Below, one piece after another: positions 43,786 through 52,053 of a stretch of DNA of 64,000 nt. The position numbers and the translations under genes are program-made. The notes below the pieces were generated by a model. It ran no database searches. It was given only the letters and a program-made list of their open reading frames with translations, and was not told the DNA's origin. The stretch lies in contig NZ_CAHLAR010000001.1 of the NCBI RefSeq assembly GCF_903652925.1, positions 186,001-250,000 on the forward strand, read 5' to 3'. Within the stretch, counting starts at the first letter, position 1; every line of letters begins with the position of its first letter. This DNA is from Achromobacter anxifer (GTDB taxonomy: Bacteria > Pseudomonadota > Gammaproteobacteria > Burkholderiales > Burkholderiaceae_B).

Positions 43786-45014
43786 GCGATGGCTCCGTGA
43801 GTGCGCAGGCGGTCCAACTCGGGCCGCAGATAGTCCAGGAGGCGTTGCGGGTTCTCGACCATGGGGAAATGTCCCAGTTCCGGCATGGCCTGAAAGCGCG
43901 CGCCGGGAATCAGGGCCGCGACCCGGCGGGAATCCTCGGGGCTGGCCGAATAGTCATAGGCGCCAGTCAGCAGCGATATGCCGAAGGCGTCGGCGTTCAA
44001 GCCGGACAGATGTTCGGCGGCATCGAAGTCCTCGCTGTAGAACCAGAGATCGTTGGCGTAGACGTTGAAGCCGCCCTGCGAGTAGATCCAGGCCGCGTCG
44101 CGTCGCGCCTGCAGGGTGGAGGCAGGGCCCATCAGGCCGCGCACATAGGCGGGGTTGTGCGCGGCCTGGTTGACCTGGGGATGGCACAGCATGGGAGTGC
44201 GCCGTCCGGCGGCCTTGTACGGCGCCTCCAGCGCGACCACGCCGGCCACGTCGGCAGGGCTGTTTGCCGCGACCACCAGCGCCATCGCCGCGCCCATAGA
44301 ACAGCCCAGCAGCGTCGCCGGCGCGCCCGCGATCTGGCGGATCACCGCCAGGCAGGTCTGCAGATAGGCGTCGCGCGTGAGACCTTCCGCGGTCCAGGCG
44401 TGGCCGGGCAGGGGCATGCTGCGTCCGTGCCCGGGCATGTCGAAGGCAATCATGCGCCATTGCCGGCGCAGTCCGGGGTCGGCCATCAGCGCATGGTACT
44501 GGCGGGAGTCGGCGCCCGCCGTGTGCAGCATCAGCAGCGGCGGCCCGGCGTCGAGTCCGCTGGTTTCATAGTAGAGGGAGGTCCGGACCGGGCCGATGTC
44601 CAGCGTGGCGTAGGCGCCGGAAATCGGGCTGCGGTCCAGCAGTTCGGGCGCGGCGGCGAGCTGGCCGCGCAGGATCTCGAACAGCCTTTCCAGCGAATGC
44701 AGGGCTTGTGCGATGGCCAGCGCGTCGCCGCTGACGCGCAGGCCTTGCGCCTGGCGGCGGGCCGCGGTGAAGGAATGGTAGCCCGGGGACGGGGTATCGC
44801 TGAGCAGCTTGTGCCAGGTTTCAGGCGGTGCGCTGACGACGATGCATTGGGAGGGGGCGGCTGGCTGGCCGGCCCAGGCCGCGATTCTTTCATCGGGCGC
44901 GGGCCCCGCTTGCAGCCAGATGGCGCAGGGCAGGCCGCGCGCGGCCAGGATGAACTCGCTATCCTGCTGAGCCAGGGCTGCCCCGGCCTTTAGTTTCTGG
45001 ACGATCGCCTTCAC
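43782..45014 (-). CDS. Alpha/beta hydrolase with an N-terminal SCP2-like domain
   Basis: 410 residues. The C-terminal ~270 form an alpha/beta hydrolase with nucleophile Ser239 in LGCSMGAAMA, FDMPGHGRS before it and a catalytic His in LGHFPMVENP. The first ~120 residues (WHKLLSDTPSPGYHSFTAAR, then LRVSGDALAIAQALHSLERL) look like a sterol-carrier-protein-2 fold, which binds hydrophobic acyl chains. The fusion suggests a hydrophobic ester or lactone substrate. It overlaps the GntR gene by 56 bases, so its true start could be slightly further in. Confidence 0.78.
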   Translation of the reverse strand: MKAIVQKLKAGAALAQQDSEFILAARGLPCAIWLQAGPAPDERIAAWAGQPAAPSQCIVVSAPPETWHKLLSDTPSPGYHSFTAARRQAQGLRVSGDALAIAQALHSLERLFEILRGQLAAAPELLDRSPISGAYATLDIGPVRTSLYYETSGLDAGPPLLMLHTAGADSRQYHALMADPGLRRQWRMIAFDMPGHGRSMPLPGHAWTAEGLTRDAYLQTCLAVIRQIAGAPATLLGCSMGAAMALVVAANSPADVAGVVALEAPYKAAGRRTPMLCHPQVNQAAHNPAYVRGLMGPASTLQARRDAAWIYSQGGFNVYANDLWFYSEDFDAAEHLSGLNADAFGISLLTGAYDYSASPEDSRRVAALIPGARFQAMPELGHFPMVENPQRLLDYLRPELDRLRTHGAIA

Positions 45015-45702
45015 TGTCGGAGGTCTCCTGTTGCTGGCGCTTGAGCACTTCGAGCGCGGTGCGTTCCGCGTTCACGATATGGCTCTGCGCCGCGCTTTGC
45101 GCGCCTTGCGGATCCCGAGCCCGGATGCGCTCGAAGATCAGGTCGATTTCGGCCATGCTTTCCGGCAGGCGGTCGGCGCGCGCGAACGAGGTGGCGCGCA
45201 GCAGATTGATGCGCGATAGCAGGCCCGGCAGCATGTCCTTGACCAGGTCGTTGTCGCAGCCGCTGAGCAGCACGTCGTAGAAGTCGCGCTTGGCCGCCAG
45301 CAGGGCCGCCTTGTTGCTGCCCTTGGCCTGGCGGTGCAGGGCGTCGACCGCCTTGCGAAGGCGTTCGACGTCGGCATCGCTCGCCAGCCTGGCGAATTCA
45401 TGCGCGGCATAGCCTTCCAGCAGGGCGCGCAGGGCATAGAGGTCGCGGGCCGCTTTTTCGGTGATGCGCACCACCGTGGGGCCGCGGTGCGGCTCGATGG
45501 AAATCAGGCGTTCGGCTTCCAGGGTGCGCAGCGCCTCGCGCAGCGTGCTGCGGCTGATGCCGAGCTGATCGCAGAGTTCCTGTTCGCGCAGGCGTTCGCC
45601 GCCCTTGATCCGTCCGTCCATGATGGACGCGCGTAGGAATTCCTCCACGCGGGTGCGCAGGGTGCCGGGTTTTTCGAATACCGCGCCTGTCGGGCTGGCC
45701 AT
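44959..45702 (-). CDS. GntR-family regulator, FCD subclass
   Basis: 247 residues. HTH: LREQELCDQLGISRSTLREA; FCD domain from about residue 90 with DFYDVLLSGCDND and a C-terminal HIVNAERTALEVLK. It lies downstream of the livF-type gene in the same direction and upstream of the two hydrolases. The palindrome TTGTCTGACAA at 50433 matches the TNGTNNNACNA pattern of FCD regulators and is its probable operator. Confidence 0.88.
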   Translation of the reverse strand: MASPTGAVFEKPGTLRTRVEEFLRASIMDGRIKGGERLREQELCDQLGISRSTLREALRTLEAERLISIEPHRGPTVVRITEKAARDLYALRALLEGYAAHEFARLASDADVERLRKAVDALHRQAKGSNKAALLAAKRDFYDVLLSGCDNDLVKDMLPGLLSRINLLRATSFARADRLPESMAEIDLIFERIRARDPQGAQSAAQSHIVNAERTALEVLKRQQQETSDSEGDRPETKGRGSPGSAG

Positions 45703-45819
45703 GGCTGTCTCTCGCTTAAGCTGGCGGCGGGGCTGCGCGCCGGCGCAGGCTCATGGCCGCGCCGCGGCGAACCGCCGTGTCTACGTAAAGACGCAATATA
45801 TCCCGTCGGCGGGCCATGG

Positions 45820-46533
45820 CTACAACCCGAGGTAGGCCGCGCGCACGCGGCCGTCTTCCAGCAGTTCGGCGCTGGGGCCGGACAGCACCAGGGAGCCCGA
45901 CTGCAGCACGTAGGCGTACTCGGCCACCGACAGCGCCAGGCGCGTGTTCTGCTCCACCAGCAGGATGGTCAGGCCGCTGCGGTGGATGTCTATCATGGCC
46001 TGGTGCATCTCCTCGACGATCTTGGGCGCCAGGCCGTGGCTGGGTTCGTCCAGCAGCAACAGCCGCGGCTCCAGCATCAAGGCGCGGCCGAAGGCCACCA
46101 TCTGCTGCTCGCCGCCGGACAGCGTGCCGGCCTGCTGGCGGCGCCGTTCCCGCAGCCGCGGAAACAGCGCGTAGATCCGGTCGCAGCCGCGCCTGACCGC
46201 CGCCATGTCGCGGCGGCGGGTGTAGCCGCCCAGGTACAGGTTCTCCTCGACCGTCATTTCCGGAAAGACGTGGCGGCCTTCCGGCACGTGGGCGATGCCC
46301 AGTTCGGGGATGCGGTGCGGCGCCAGGCGCAGGATCTCCTGCCCGTCGAACCTGACGCTGCCGCCGACCTTGTCCAGCAGGCCGGAGATGCAGCGCAGCA
46401 GCGTGCTCTTGCCGGCCGTGTTGGCGCCGACCACGGCGACGAAGCCGCCCGCGGGCACGTCCAGCGTGATGTCGCGCAGCACCGGGCTGCGGTCGTAGGC
46501 GGCAGTCAGGCCCTGGATCTGCAACAGGCTCAT
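45820..46533 (-). CDS. livF: Branched-chain-type ABC importer ATPase (LivF)
   Basis: 237 residues. Walker A GANTAGKST, signature LSGGEQQMV, Walker B LLLLDEPSHGLAP and a downstream LVEQNTRLAL are typical of LivF. The start at 46533 overlaps the LivG stop by 4 bases (ATGA), whereas the longer open frame upstream is out-of-frame LivG sequence. It pairs with LivG to power the permeases; the substrate is probably an aromatic or lactone-related acid rather than leucine, judging by the neighbours. Confidence 0.92.
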   Translation of the reverse strand: MSLLQIQGLTAAYDRSPVLRDITLDVPAGGFVAVVGANTAGKSTLLRCISGLLDKVGGSVRFDGQEILRLAPHRIPELGIAHVPEGRHVFPEMTVEENLYLGGYTRRRDMAAVRRGCDRIYALFPRLRERRRQQAGTLSGGEQQMVAFGRALMLEPRLLLLDEPSHGLAPKIVEEMHQAMIDIHRSGLTILLVEQNTRLALSVAEYAYVLQSGSLVLSGPSAELLEDGRVRAAYLGL

Positions 46534-47270
46534 GCCGGCACCTCCAGCTGCTCCAGCGACTTGCCCAGGTAGACCTCGATCACCGTGGGATCGGTCGCGA
46601 TCTGCGCCGGGCTGCCCTCGGCGATCTTCTGGCCGAACGACAGCACCAGGATCCGGTTGCACAGGCGCATGATGGCGCGCATATGGTGTTCCACCACGAT
46701 GAAGGTGATGCCGGACTCGTCGCGCAGGGTGCGGATCAGGTCCAGCAGGGCGTCCATCTCGGACTCGTTCAGCGCCGCCATCACTTCGTCCAGCAGGAAC
46801 ACCTTGGGGTCGGTGCACAGCGCGCGCGCCAGCTCCACCCGCGCCTGCTCGGGAAACGACAGTTCGCCGGCGGGCTTGGCGGCGATGCCGGCCAGGCCGA
46901 CGCGGTCGAGATTGTCCAGCGCAAGCCGGCGCGCCCGGCCGACGTCGTGGCGCAGCAGTCCGCCGACCAGCACGTTGTCCAGCACCGTCATTTCGGGAAA
47001 AAGCGCCACGTTCTGGAAGGTCTTGGTCATGCCCAGCGCCGCGATCTGGTGGGGCCGCAGGCCGCTGATCTCGCGTCCTTCCAGTTCGATGCTGCCGCCA
47101 TTGCCGCGGTACAGCCCGACCAGCAGATTGAACAGGGTGGTCTTGCCGGCGCCATTGGGGCCGATGAGGCCCAGGATGTCGCCGCGGGCCACGGTGAACG
47201 ACACGTCGTCCACGGCTTTCAGGCCGCCGAAGCGGCGCTGGATGCGCGAGACCTTGAGGATGTCAGGCAT
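46530..47270 (-). CDS. livG: Branched-chain-type ABC importer ATPase (LivG) with altered signature motif
   Basis: 246 residues. Walker A GPNGAGKTT and the LivG-type start (RFGGLKAVDDVSF) are intact. The ABC signature LSGGQ reads LSFPEQ and the post-Walker B segment is LLDEVMAALNESE. Several LivG homologues have non-canonical signatures, so this may be a subfamily trait; a LivF/LivG pair would then carry one canonical and one degenerate signature. It overlaps the livM-type gene by 8 bases. Confidence 0.9.
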   Translation of the reverse strand: MPDILKVSRIQRRFGGLKAVDDVSFTVARGDILGLIGPNGAGKTTLFNLLVGLYRGNGGSIELEGREISGLRPHQIAALGMTKTFQNVALFPEMTVLDNVLVGGLLRHDVGRARRLALDNLDRVGLAGIAAKPAGELSFPEQARVELARALCTDPKVFLLDEVMAALNESEMDALLDLIRTLRDESGITFIVVEHHMRAIMRLCNRILVLSFGQKIAEGSPAQIATDPTVIEVYLGKSLEQLEVPA

Positions 47271-48237
47271 GCTGGCCTCGCATCGTGTTGCGCAGCCGGG
47301 TCCATAGCGCCGACAGGCCGCGCGGTTCGATCAGGATGATGGCGATCAGGATCAGCCCGAAGGCCAGCTGCGATACGCCCGCGGTGTGGCCCGAGAGCCA
47401 GTCGTTGAACGTCTCTTCCAGCGGGATGATGACCAGCGCGCCGATCAGCGGGCCGGCCACCGTGCCCACGCCGCCGATGATGCAGATCAGCGCCACGCGC
47501 ACCGAGATGCCGACCAGCGAGAAGACCGTGTCCGGGTCGAAGAAGTAAATGAACTGCGCGTACAGCGTGCCGCAGGCGCCCATCAGCGCCGCCGAGATGA
47601 CGGCGGCAAGGATGCGGGTGCGGGCGGTGTCCACGCCGATCACCTCTGCGGCCTGCGGGTTGGCCTTGACCGCGCGCAGGCGGTAGCCCAGGCGCGAATG
47701 GCTGATTAACGCGAACACGATCGAGGTGATCACCGCGGCCGCCAGCATCAGGTAGTAATAGGGGATGCTGGACTTGAACTGCATCTGGGCCAGGCCTTCC
47801 GAGAACGGGATCGACACGCCCACCGGCCCGCCCGTCACGGAGGCCCAGGTGTTGGCGATGGCGCGCAGCACTTCGCCGAAGGCCAGCGTGGCCAGCGCGA
47901 AGTAATGCCCGCGCAGGCGCATGGTGGGCAGGCTGAGCAGGGCGCCCGCGGCTGCGGCCACCGCCATGGCGGCGACGATGCCCAGCCAGGGCGAGATCCC
48001 GTAGCGCATCAGCAGCAGGGTCGAGGTGTAGGCGCCCAGTCCGAAAAAGGCCGCATGGCCCAGCGAAATCTGGTTGGCCAGGCCGCCCACGATGTTCCAG
48101 GACTGGCCCATGGCGGCAAACAGCAGCACCAGCGTCAGGACGCGGATGCCGTAGCCCTGGTCTTCCATCAGCCACGGCACGATCAGGGCGGCGGCCAGCG
48201 GCAGCGCCCACAGCAGGAGTTGTCGGTTCTTGGTCAT
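47263..48237 (-). CDS. livM: Branched-chain-type ABC importer permease (LivM)
   Basis: 324 residues with about 8-10 hydrophobic helices. The LivM hallmarks are SWNIVGGLANQISLGHAAFF and a C-terminal IEPRGLSALWTRLR. The start at 48237 shares a base with the LivH stop (TGATG); longer upstream reading is out of frame. It forms the inner-membrane channel with LivH. Confidence 0.92.
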   Translation of the reverse strand: MTKNRQLLLWALPLAAALIVPWLMEDQGYGIRVLTLVLLFAAMGQSWNIVGGLANQISLGHAAFFGLGAYTSTLLLMRYGISPWLGIVAAMAVAAAAGALLSLPTMRLRGHYFALATLAFGEVLRAIANTWASVTGGPVGVSIPFSEGLAQMQFKSSIPYYYLMLAAAVITSIVFALISHSRLGYRLRAVKANPQAAEVIGVDTARTRILAAVISAALMGACGTLYAQFIYFFDPDTVFSLVGISVRVALICIIGGVGTVAGPLIGALVIIPLEETFNDWLSGHTAGVSQLAFGLILIAIILIEPRGLSALWTRLRNTMRGQHA

Positions 48238-49097
48238 CAGCCCGCCCTTTTCAGAAGACCTTCCGGGCGCACGGCCAGCACCAGGATGAAGATGGCGAAC
48301 AACGCCAGGTTCTGCAGCTGCATCGGCAGCACCAGCGAAGACAGCGACTGGATCACGCCGACCGCCACGCCGCCCACCACCGCGCCTATCACGCTGCCCA
48401 GGCCGCCCAGCACCACCGCCGTGAACATCAGCACGCTGAACTGCGCGCCGACGGTGGTCGAGGCGGTCAGGTAGGGCAGGATGATGCCGCCGCCCAGCGC
48501 CGTCATGCCCACGCCCAGCCCGAAAGCCAGTTGGTGCACGCGGTGCGTGGAGATGCCGGACAGCCTGGCGGCCATGGGATCCTGGGCGGTGGCGCGCACC
48601 GCCATGCCCCACCAGGTCTTCTTCAGGACCCACCACAGGGCCAGGCCCGCCACCGACGCGACCGCGAAGGCCAGCAGATAGGGCGCGCTGAGCAGGATGG
48701 GCCCCACCGCCAGCGCCGTCATCTGGTAGGGCGTCTGCACCGAGCGGAACTCGGATCCGAACAGGATCAGCGCCAGGTTCTCCATGACGATGAGCAGGCC
48801 TACCGTCAGGAAGATCTGCGCGACCGCCGGCGCCTTCAGCACCCGGTTGATCAGGTACTTCTGCGTCAGCACGCCGAGCACGAAGGCCACCGCGAACGAC
48901 AACAGCGATCCCAGCAAGGGATCCAGGCCGAGCAGCTTCCAGGCGAAGTACGCCACGAACATGCCCACCATCAGGAATTCGGCCTGGGCGAAGTTGACGA
49001 TGGACACCACGCCGAAGACCAGCGTGAGACCGATGGAGATGACCGCGTAGACCCCGCCCAGCAGAATGCCGTCCACCAATGCCTGCAGGAATTGCAT
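48237..49097 (-). CDS. livH: Branched-chain-type ABC importer permease (LivH)
   Basis: 286 residues, strongly hydrophobic, with LivH features: VDGILLGGVYAVISIGLTLV, VNFAQAEFLMVG, the GIST loop and a C-terminal FILVLAVRPEGLLKRAG. It starts 22 bases after the binding-protein stop. Confidence 0.92.
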   Translation of the reverse strand: MQFLQALVDGILLGGVYAVISIGLTLVFGVVSIVNFAQAEFLMVGMFVAYFAWKLLGLDPLLGSLLSFAVAFVLGVLTQKYLINRVLKAPAVAQIFLTVGLLIVMENLALILFGSEFRSVQTPYQMTALAVGPILLSAPYLLAFAVASVAGLALWWVLKKTWWGMAVRATAQDPMAARLSGISTHRVHQLAFGLGVGMTALGGGIILPYLTASTTVGAQFSVLMFTAVVLGGLGSVIGAVVGGVAVGVIQSLSSLVLPMQLQNLALFAIFILVLAVRPEGLLKRAG

Positions 49098-49119
49098 GAC
49101 CGTGCTCCGCGCTTGGGGT

Positions 49120-50337
49120 TCAGGATGCCGTGATGACGCGGCCCTTGGCCAGCGCCTGCGGCCAGACCGAGACCAGTTCGCCCTTCTGCCACTGGACCAT
49201 GATGGGCTGCGCCATGGTGTTCAGGCCGTTGGCGTCGAAATGCACGCCGCCGCCCGACATCACGCCCGCCCAGCCCTGGTCGTACTTCTGCGCGCGCAGC
49301 GCCTGGGAGACGGCTTCCGGCTTGTCGGACGCGGCGACTTCCAGCGCCTGGGCCAGCACGCCCGCGCATACGGCATGTTCCAGCGCCTCGTGCGGCATGA
49401 AGGTGCCGAAGCGCTTGCGGTAGCGCTCGGTGTATTCGGGCGCCTGGTCGTAGTTGGCCGGGGCGATCGACAGCACGGCCTCGGAATACTGGCCCAGGGC
49501 CTTGGCAAAGTCGGGAATGACGTAGCCCGCGGCCCCGCCCACAATGGGCACGGTCAGGCGCTGCTGCCGCATGACGCGGATGATCAGCAGGCTGTCGTTC
49601 AGGTACGAGATCGGGAAGACGATCTGGGCATCCGATCCGCGCAGCTTGCTGATCAGCGGCGTGACGTCGGTGATGCCCAGCGGATAGGCCTCGTCCAGCA
49701 CCACCTGCGCGCCCGCGGCCTTGGCCGCGTTGCGCACGCCGACCGCCTGCGAGGTGCCATAGGCGGTGTCTTCGTACAGCAGCGCGATCTTCTTGATGTC
49801 CGAGGCGCCCGCCACCACCGAGGCCGCATAGTCGTACTGCGCGCGGCCCAGCACCGAGCCCTTGGAAACCACCTGGAAGATGTGCTTGAAGCCGCGCTCG
49901 GTGAGCACGTCCGAGAACGACATGGTGAGCAGGGGAATGCCGCGGCGCTCGGTCACTTCCGATATCGCCAGCGTCAGCGACGAGGCGTAGGCGCCGATGA
50001 TGGCCACGCAGCGGTTCTGCGTGATCAGGCGCTGCGCCACGGTGGCCGCGGTGGTGGGCTGGGAAGTGGCGTCGGCAATGATGAGCTTGAGCCTGGCCCC
50101 GCTCATGGCCTTGATGCCGCCGGCCGCGTTGATCTCGTCGGCGGCCAGTTCCAGCCCCTGCCGCGAGTTGATGCCGAACTGGGCGTTGGCGCCCGACAGA
50201 GGCAGGATCACGCCGACGTTGATTTCCGCCGGCGCGGCGAGCACGCGGCCGGGCAAGCTGGCGGCCAGCGCGGCTGCGCCCAGTCCAGCGACGAATTCCC
50301 TGCGCCCGCGGCGCATGGCCTGTTGGGGTTTTGTCAT
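49120..50337 (-). CDS. Periplasmic binding protein of the Liv-type importer (Tat-exported)
   Basis: 405 residues from ATG 50337, chosen for the AGGAGAC ribosome site just upstream and because it begins a twin-arginine signal (RRGRREFVAGLGAAALAASL). The mature protein starts with INVGVILPLSGANAQFG and has the type I fold of LivJ/amide-binding proteins (LIIADATSQPTTAATVAQRL). Tat export of a Liv receptor is less usual. It heads the importer operon; the ligand is unknown. Confidence 0.88.
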   Translation of the reverse strand: MTKPQQAMRRGRREFVAGLGAAALAASLPGRVLAAPAEINVGVILPLSGANAQFGINSRQGLELAADEINAAGGIKAMSGARLKLIIADATSQPTTAATVAQRLITQNRCVAIIGAYASSLTLAISEVTERRGIPLLTMSFSDVLTERGFKHIFQVVSKGSVLGRAQYDYAASVVAGASDIKKIALLYEDTAYGTSQAVGVRNAAKAAGAQVVLDEAYPLGITDVTPLISKLRGSDAQIVFPISYLNDSLLIIRVMRQQRLTVPIVGGAAGYVIPDFAKALGQYSEAVLSIAPANYDQAPEYTERYRKRFGTFMPHEALEHAVCAGVLAQALEVAASDKPEAVSQALRAQKYDQGWAGVMSGGGVHFDANGLNTMAQPIMVQWQKGELVSVWPQALAKGRVITAS

Positions 50338-50398
50338 GTCTGTCTCCTGGCTTTTTTCGGGTGTGGCGCAAGGCTGCCGGCCCGGCGCTCTGCGGCAC

Positions 50399-50445
50399 AT
50401 TATTGTGCTCAAAATTTAAGCAGTCAAGAAGATTGTCTGACAATC
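50399..50445 (-). promoter_or_regulatory. Leftward promoter with perfect palindromic operator (GntR/FCD type)
   Basis: On the minus strand a -35 TTGACT (50427-50422), 17-base spacer and -10 AATAAT (50404-50399) form a strong promoter for the importer operon. GATTGTC-T-GACAATC (50431-50445) is a perfect 15-bp palindrome touching the -35 and contains TTGTCTGACAA, matching the FCD-GntR pattern TNGTNNNACNA. Confidence 0.6.
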
Positions 50446-50451
50446 GGACTA

Positions 50452-50486
50452 TTGACGATTTCCGGAAAACTGCCTGACAATCAGAC
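50452..50486 (+). promoter_or_regulatory. Rightward promoter with second operator half-site
   Basis: TTGACG (50452-50457), an 18-base gap and GACAAT (50476-50481) make a moderate promoter for the PcaC-like gene. CTGACAATC (50474-50482) repeats the right arm of the palindrome 37 bases away, so one regulator could cover both promoters. Confidence 0.4.
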
Positions 50487-50546
50487 AAAACAGATCGGGC
50501 GTTCGTCCGGTCCGCAGCCCGTCACCCCATCACGAAAGAGGAACTC

Positions 50547-50960
50547 ATGGCAGACACCAAATCCGAAACCCAGGCCCTGTTCGACCAAGGCCTGAACCTG
50601 CGCCGAGAAGTGCTGGGCACCGAATACGTGGACGGCTCGCTGGCCCGCGCCAACGAATTCATGATGGCCTTCCAGCACATCACCACCGAGTGGTGCTGGG
50701 GTTACACCTGGGGCCGGCCGGGCCTGGAGAAGAAGACGCGCAGCATGCTCAACCTGGCCATGCTGACGGCGCTGAACCGCCCGGCCGAGATCAAGCTGCA
50801 CGTCAAGGGCGCCTTGAACAACGGCGTGACGGTCGAGGAGATCAAGGAAATCCTGCTGCAGGCCACGGTCTACTGCGGTATTCCGGCGGGGCTGGACGCG
50901 TTCAAGGTCGCCAACCAGGTGCTGGAAGAAGAGGGCGCCTTCAAGGAGTCCAAGGCATGA
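50547..50960 (+). CDS. Carboxymuconolactone decarboxylase family protein (PcaC-like)
   Basis: 137 residues, all within one CMD fold. The segments TTEWCWGYTWGRPGLEKKTR, RSMLNLAMLTALNRPAEIKL and TVEEIKEILLQATVYCGIPA are typical of the PcaC branch rather than the CxxC AhpD branch. It would decarboxylate a lactone carboxylate such as a carboxymuconolactone. AGAGGA precedes the ATG and the stop overlaps the next gene (ATGA). Nearby lactonase-like and esterase-like genes suit a lactone pathway. Confidence 0.88.
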   Translation: MADTKSETQALFDQGLNLRREVLGTEYVDGSLARANEFMMAFQHITTEWCWGYTWGRPGLEKKTRSMLNLAMLTALNRPAEIKLHVKGALNNGVTVEEIKEILLQATVYCGIPAGLDAFKVANQVLEEEGAFKESKA

Positions 50961-51874
50961 GCGCCCCGCAGGAGCGCGTGGGCCTGATCGGCATCGGCAG
51001 CATGGGCTGGCCCATGGCCGCCCGGCTGGTGCAGGCCGGCTTTGCCGTCACGGTGTTCGACGCCGTGCCGGGCCAGGCGGCCAGGTTTGCCCAGGAGGTC
51101 GGCGGCCAGGCCGCCGCCACCTGCGCCGAACTGGCGGCCCAGTCCGACATCATCTTCACCATGCTGCCCACCAGCGCGATCGTCGAGCAGGTGCTGAACG
51201 GCGAACAAGGCGTGCTGGCGGGCCTGCGTCCGGGCAGTGTGGTCGTGGACATGAGCTCCGGCGTGCCGGCGCACACGCAGCGCCTGGCGCAGGCCGTGGC
51301 TGCCGCTGGCGGCGTCATGGTCGACGCCCCGGTGTCCGGCGGCGTGCCGCGCGCCCGCACGGGCGAACTGGCCATCATGTACGGCGGGCCCGCCGCGACG
51401 CTGGAGCGGGTGCGCCCGGCCCTGTCCAGCATGGGCACCTCGATCACGGCGGTGGGCGAGGTGGGCAGCGCCCACGCCATGAAGGCCTTGAACAACCTGG
51501 TGTCGGCCGGCGGCTTTCTGATCGGCGTAGAGGCGATGCTGATCGGCCAGCAGTTCGGCCTGGATCCGAACGTGATCGTCGACGTGCTCAACGCGTCGAC
51601 CGGCATGAACAATTCGACCCAGAAGAAGTTCAAGCAATTCGTGCTGTCGCGCCAGTTCAACTCCGGCTTCGGCCTGGACCTGATGGTCAAGGACCTGGGC
51701 ATCGCGCTGGGCATCGCGACCGATACCGGCACGCCCACGCCGTTCGCCTCGCTGTGCCGCGAACTATGGGCCTCGGCCGGCAAGACGCTGGGCAAGGGCC
51801 AGGACCATACCGCTATTGCACGCCTGTCCGAGCAACTGGCAGGCGTGGAACTGGGCGCCAAACCCAAAGACTGA
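50957..51874 (+). CDS. 3-hydroxyisobutyrate dehydrogenase-family oxidoreductase
   Basis: 305 residues. N-terminal NAD-binding motif GLIGIGSMGWPMAARLVQAG, substrate-binding DAPVSGGVPRARTGELAIM, catalytic Lys in AMKALNNLVSAGG and the C-terminal KDLGIALGIATDTGTPTP. The start at 50957 is fixed by the 4-base overlap with the PcaC-like gene. It oxidises a beta-hydroxy acid; the substrate in this pathway is not known. Confidence 0.9.
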   Translation: MSAPQERVGLIGIGSMGWPMAARLVQAGFAVTVFDAVPGQAARFAQEVGGQAAATCAELAAQSDIIFTMLPTSAIVEQVLNGEQGVLAGLRPGSVVVDMSSGVPAHTQRLAQAVAAAGGVMVDAPVSGGVPRARTGELAIMYGGPAATLERVRPALSSMGTSITAVGEVGSAHAMKALNNLVSAGGFLIGVEAMLIGQQFGLDPNVIVDVLNASTGMNNSTQKKFKQFVLSRQFNSGFGLDLMVKDLGIALGIATDTGTPTPFASLCRELWASAGKTLGKGQDHTAIARLSEQLAGVELGAKPKD

Positions 51875-51948
51875 TCGACCGGGCGCGGCGGGGCGGGAGC
51901 CCGCGCCGCCTGCTCGGTATTTACCCGGGGAGTGCTTCTTTCGATAAA

Positions 51949-51993
51949 TTTGTATGATGACCTTATGACTTTACGCTACGGAGGAAGGTCGTC
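51949..51993 (+). promoter_or_regulatory. Otn leader region: GntR-like site and inverted repeat flanking the leader-ORF ribosome site
   Basis: TTTGTATGATGACCTTATGA (51949-51968) resembles sites of GntR sugar-acid regulators. GATGACCTT (51956-51964) and AAGGTCGTC (51985-51993) are inverted with one mismatch; in RNA the hairpin would press against the GGAGG (51980-51984) of the leader ORF. Whether the transcript includes both arms is unknown. Confidence 0.35.
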
Positions 51994-52053
51994 ATGCTTG
52001 CCGCGTCCGCGCCACGCGAGTCTGCCCCTTGCCGCAACGGCGGGCGCTCATGA
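51994..52053 (+). CDS. 19-codon leader ORF translationally overlapping otnC
   Basis: ATG 51994 has the best ribosome site in the area (GGAGG, 9-base spacing) and encodes [19 protein letters not shown] before a TGA that overlaps the otnC ATG (ATGA at 52050-52053). otnC itself lacks a ribosome site, so its translation may depend on ribosomes finishing this leader. There is no run of one codon type as in amino-acid attenuators. It may be a coupling device rather than a functional peptide. Confidence 0.45.
   Translation: MLAASAPRESAPCRNGGRS

Noticed and set aside
51994-52053. Frameshifted true N-terminus of otnC
   Set aside because: The product starting at ATG 52050 already has the family N-terminus, and the stop/start overlap fits a separate leader ORF better than a frameshift.
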